Positions 37,282 through 37,563 of a stretch of DNA of 37,563 bases are shown in pieces. A program made the position numbers and the translations under genes. Origin of the DNA: a virus. The stretch lies in IMG/VR virus record IMGVR_UViG_3300011013_000040, positions 1 to 37,563 of that record; one strand, 5' to 3'. Within the stretch, counting starts at the first letter, position 1. Each line of letters starts with the position of its first letter. Below the pieces are notes generated by a model, which worked only from the letters and a program-made list of their open reading frames with translations, did not search any database and was not told where the DNA came from.

Positions 37282-37563
37282 GCCACAGAGCGGTCAATTG
37301 GGCGCTGGAGCAGCGGCACCTGAAGCCGGGGCCGTGGATCGTCCTGATCCAGCTCGCGGATCGGCACAACAAGGATACCGGTCGCGTCAGTCCCTATCAG
37401 GCGACGCTGGCCGCCGATTGCAACATGCCACGATCGAGCATCAACAACCACCTCGATGCGCTCGAGGATCTCGGTCTGCTCCGGCGCGTTCAGCGCGTCA
37501 ATCCGATCACCAAGAGGCAGCTGGGGACGTTTTATGTCCTCGCGCTGGACTTCGAAAATCCGC
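37278..37563 (+). CDS. Phage replication initiator, N-terminal part (truncated by window end)
   Basis: The frame from ATG 37278 runs off the end after 95 codons. It is a winged helix: MSHRAVNWALEQRHLKPGPW, then IVLIQLADRHNKDTGRVSPY and MPRSSINNHLDALEDLGLLR, ending VLALDFENP. Known homologues continue with a CPK/SRV/VSKK-rich linker and the domain found at 1-612, so the gene continues at the window start. It is homologous in layout to lambda O, binding the origin iterons and recruiting host helicase loader or helicase. Confidence 0.8.
   Translation, partial: MSHRAVNWALEQRHLKPGPWIVLIQLADRHNKDTGRVSPYQATLAADCNMPRSSINNHLDALEDLGLLRRVQRVNPITKRQLGTFYVLALDFENP

Overview
The window is a complete or near-complete temperate siphovirus-like phage genome of a GC-rich alphaproteobacterium, most likely a member of the Rhodobacteraceae. 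The tail-tip genes (DUF2460, DUF2163, NlpC/P60 peptidase, TIM-barrel host-specificity protein) and the spike-base protein are of the type found in the Rhodobacter gene transfer agent, and the att core is the 3' part of a tRNA-Pro(CGG) gene. The sequence reads as the circular, non-integrated form. One attP-like site lies in the middle, with phage genes on both sides, and one replication-initiator gene is split between the two ends (N-terminus at 37278-37563, C-terminus at 1-612).

Layout. The early right operon starts at an operator-controlled promoter near 34759. It runs through a Cro-like protein, small regulators, an adenine-methylase-like protein, a ParB-fold protein and the split initiator, which carries iteron-like repeats as lambda O does. 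It continues through a DUF1064 nuclease-like protein to two HTH/late-regulator candidates ending at 2253. About 670 bases with few convincing genes follow (2254-2925), holding a promoter candidate and GGTGCGCA repeats. The late operon (2926-28504) begins with a ParB-methyltransferase fusion and a PLD-like protein. It then has terminase, portal, a protease-capsid fusion, neck genes and tail genes with a -1 frameshifted chaperone. The GTA-like tail tip, fibre genes, a lysis cassette (holin, SAR endolysin, Rz/Rz1) and spike genes follow.

After the attP region (28505-28757) comes the early left operon on the minus strand. It is transcribed from an operator-controlled promoter at 33488 down to the integrase at 28758. 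It carries small early genes, an XRE regulator, a PAPS-reductase-like cassette flanked by 78-bp perfect direct repeats, an HNH nuclease, an excisionase and the integrase. Between the two early promoters lie a LexA/C2-type repressor and a membrane-anchored protein of unknown function, a candidate lysogeny gene.

The most notable accessory element is a two-gene minus-strand operon (4982-5603) inserted between the PLD-like gene and the terminase. It has a small acidic unknown protein, then a small HTH protein, and its own promoter with a palindromic operator. That is the architecture of anti-CRISPR/Aca operons, but function is unproven. Many neighbouring genes are joined by ATGA or TGATG overlaps. 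These junctions helped to choose starts and to recognise several genes shorter than 60 codons.
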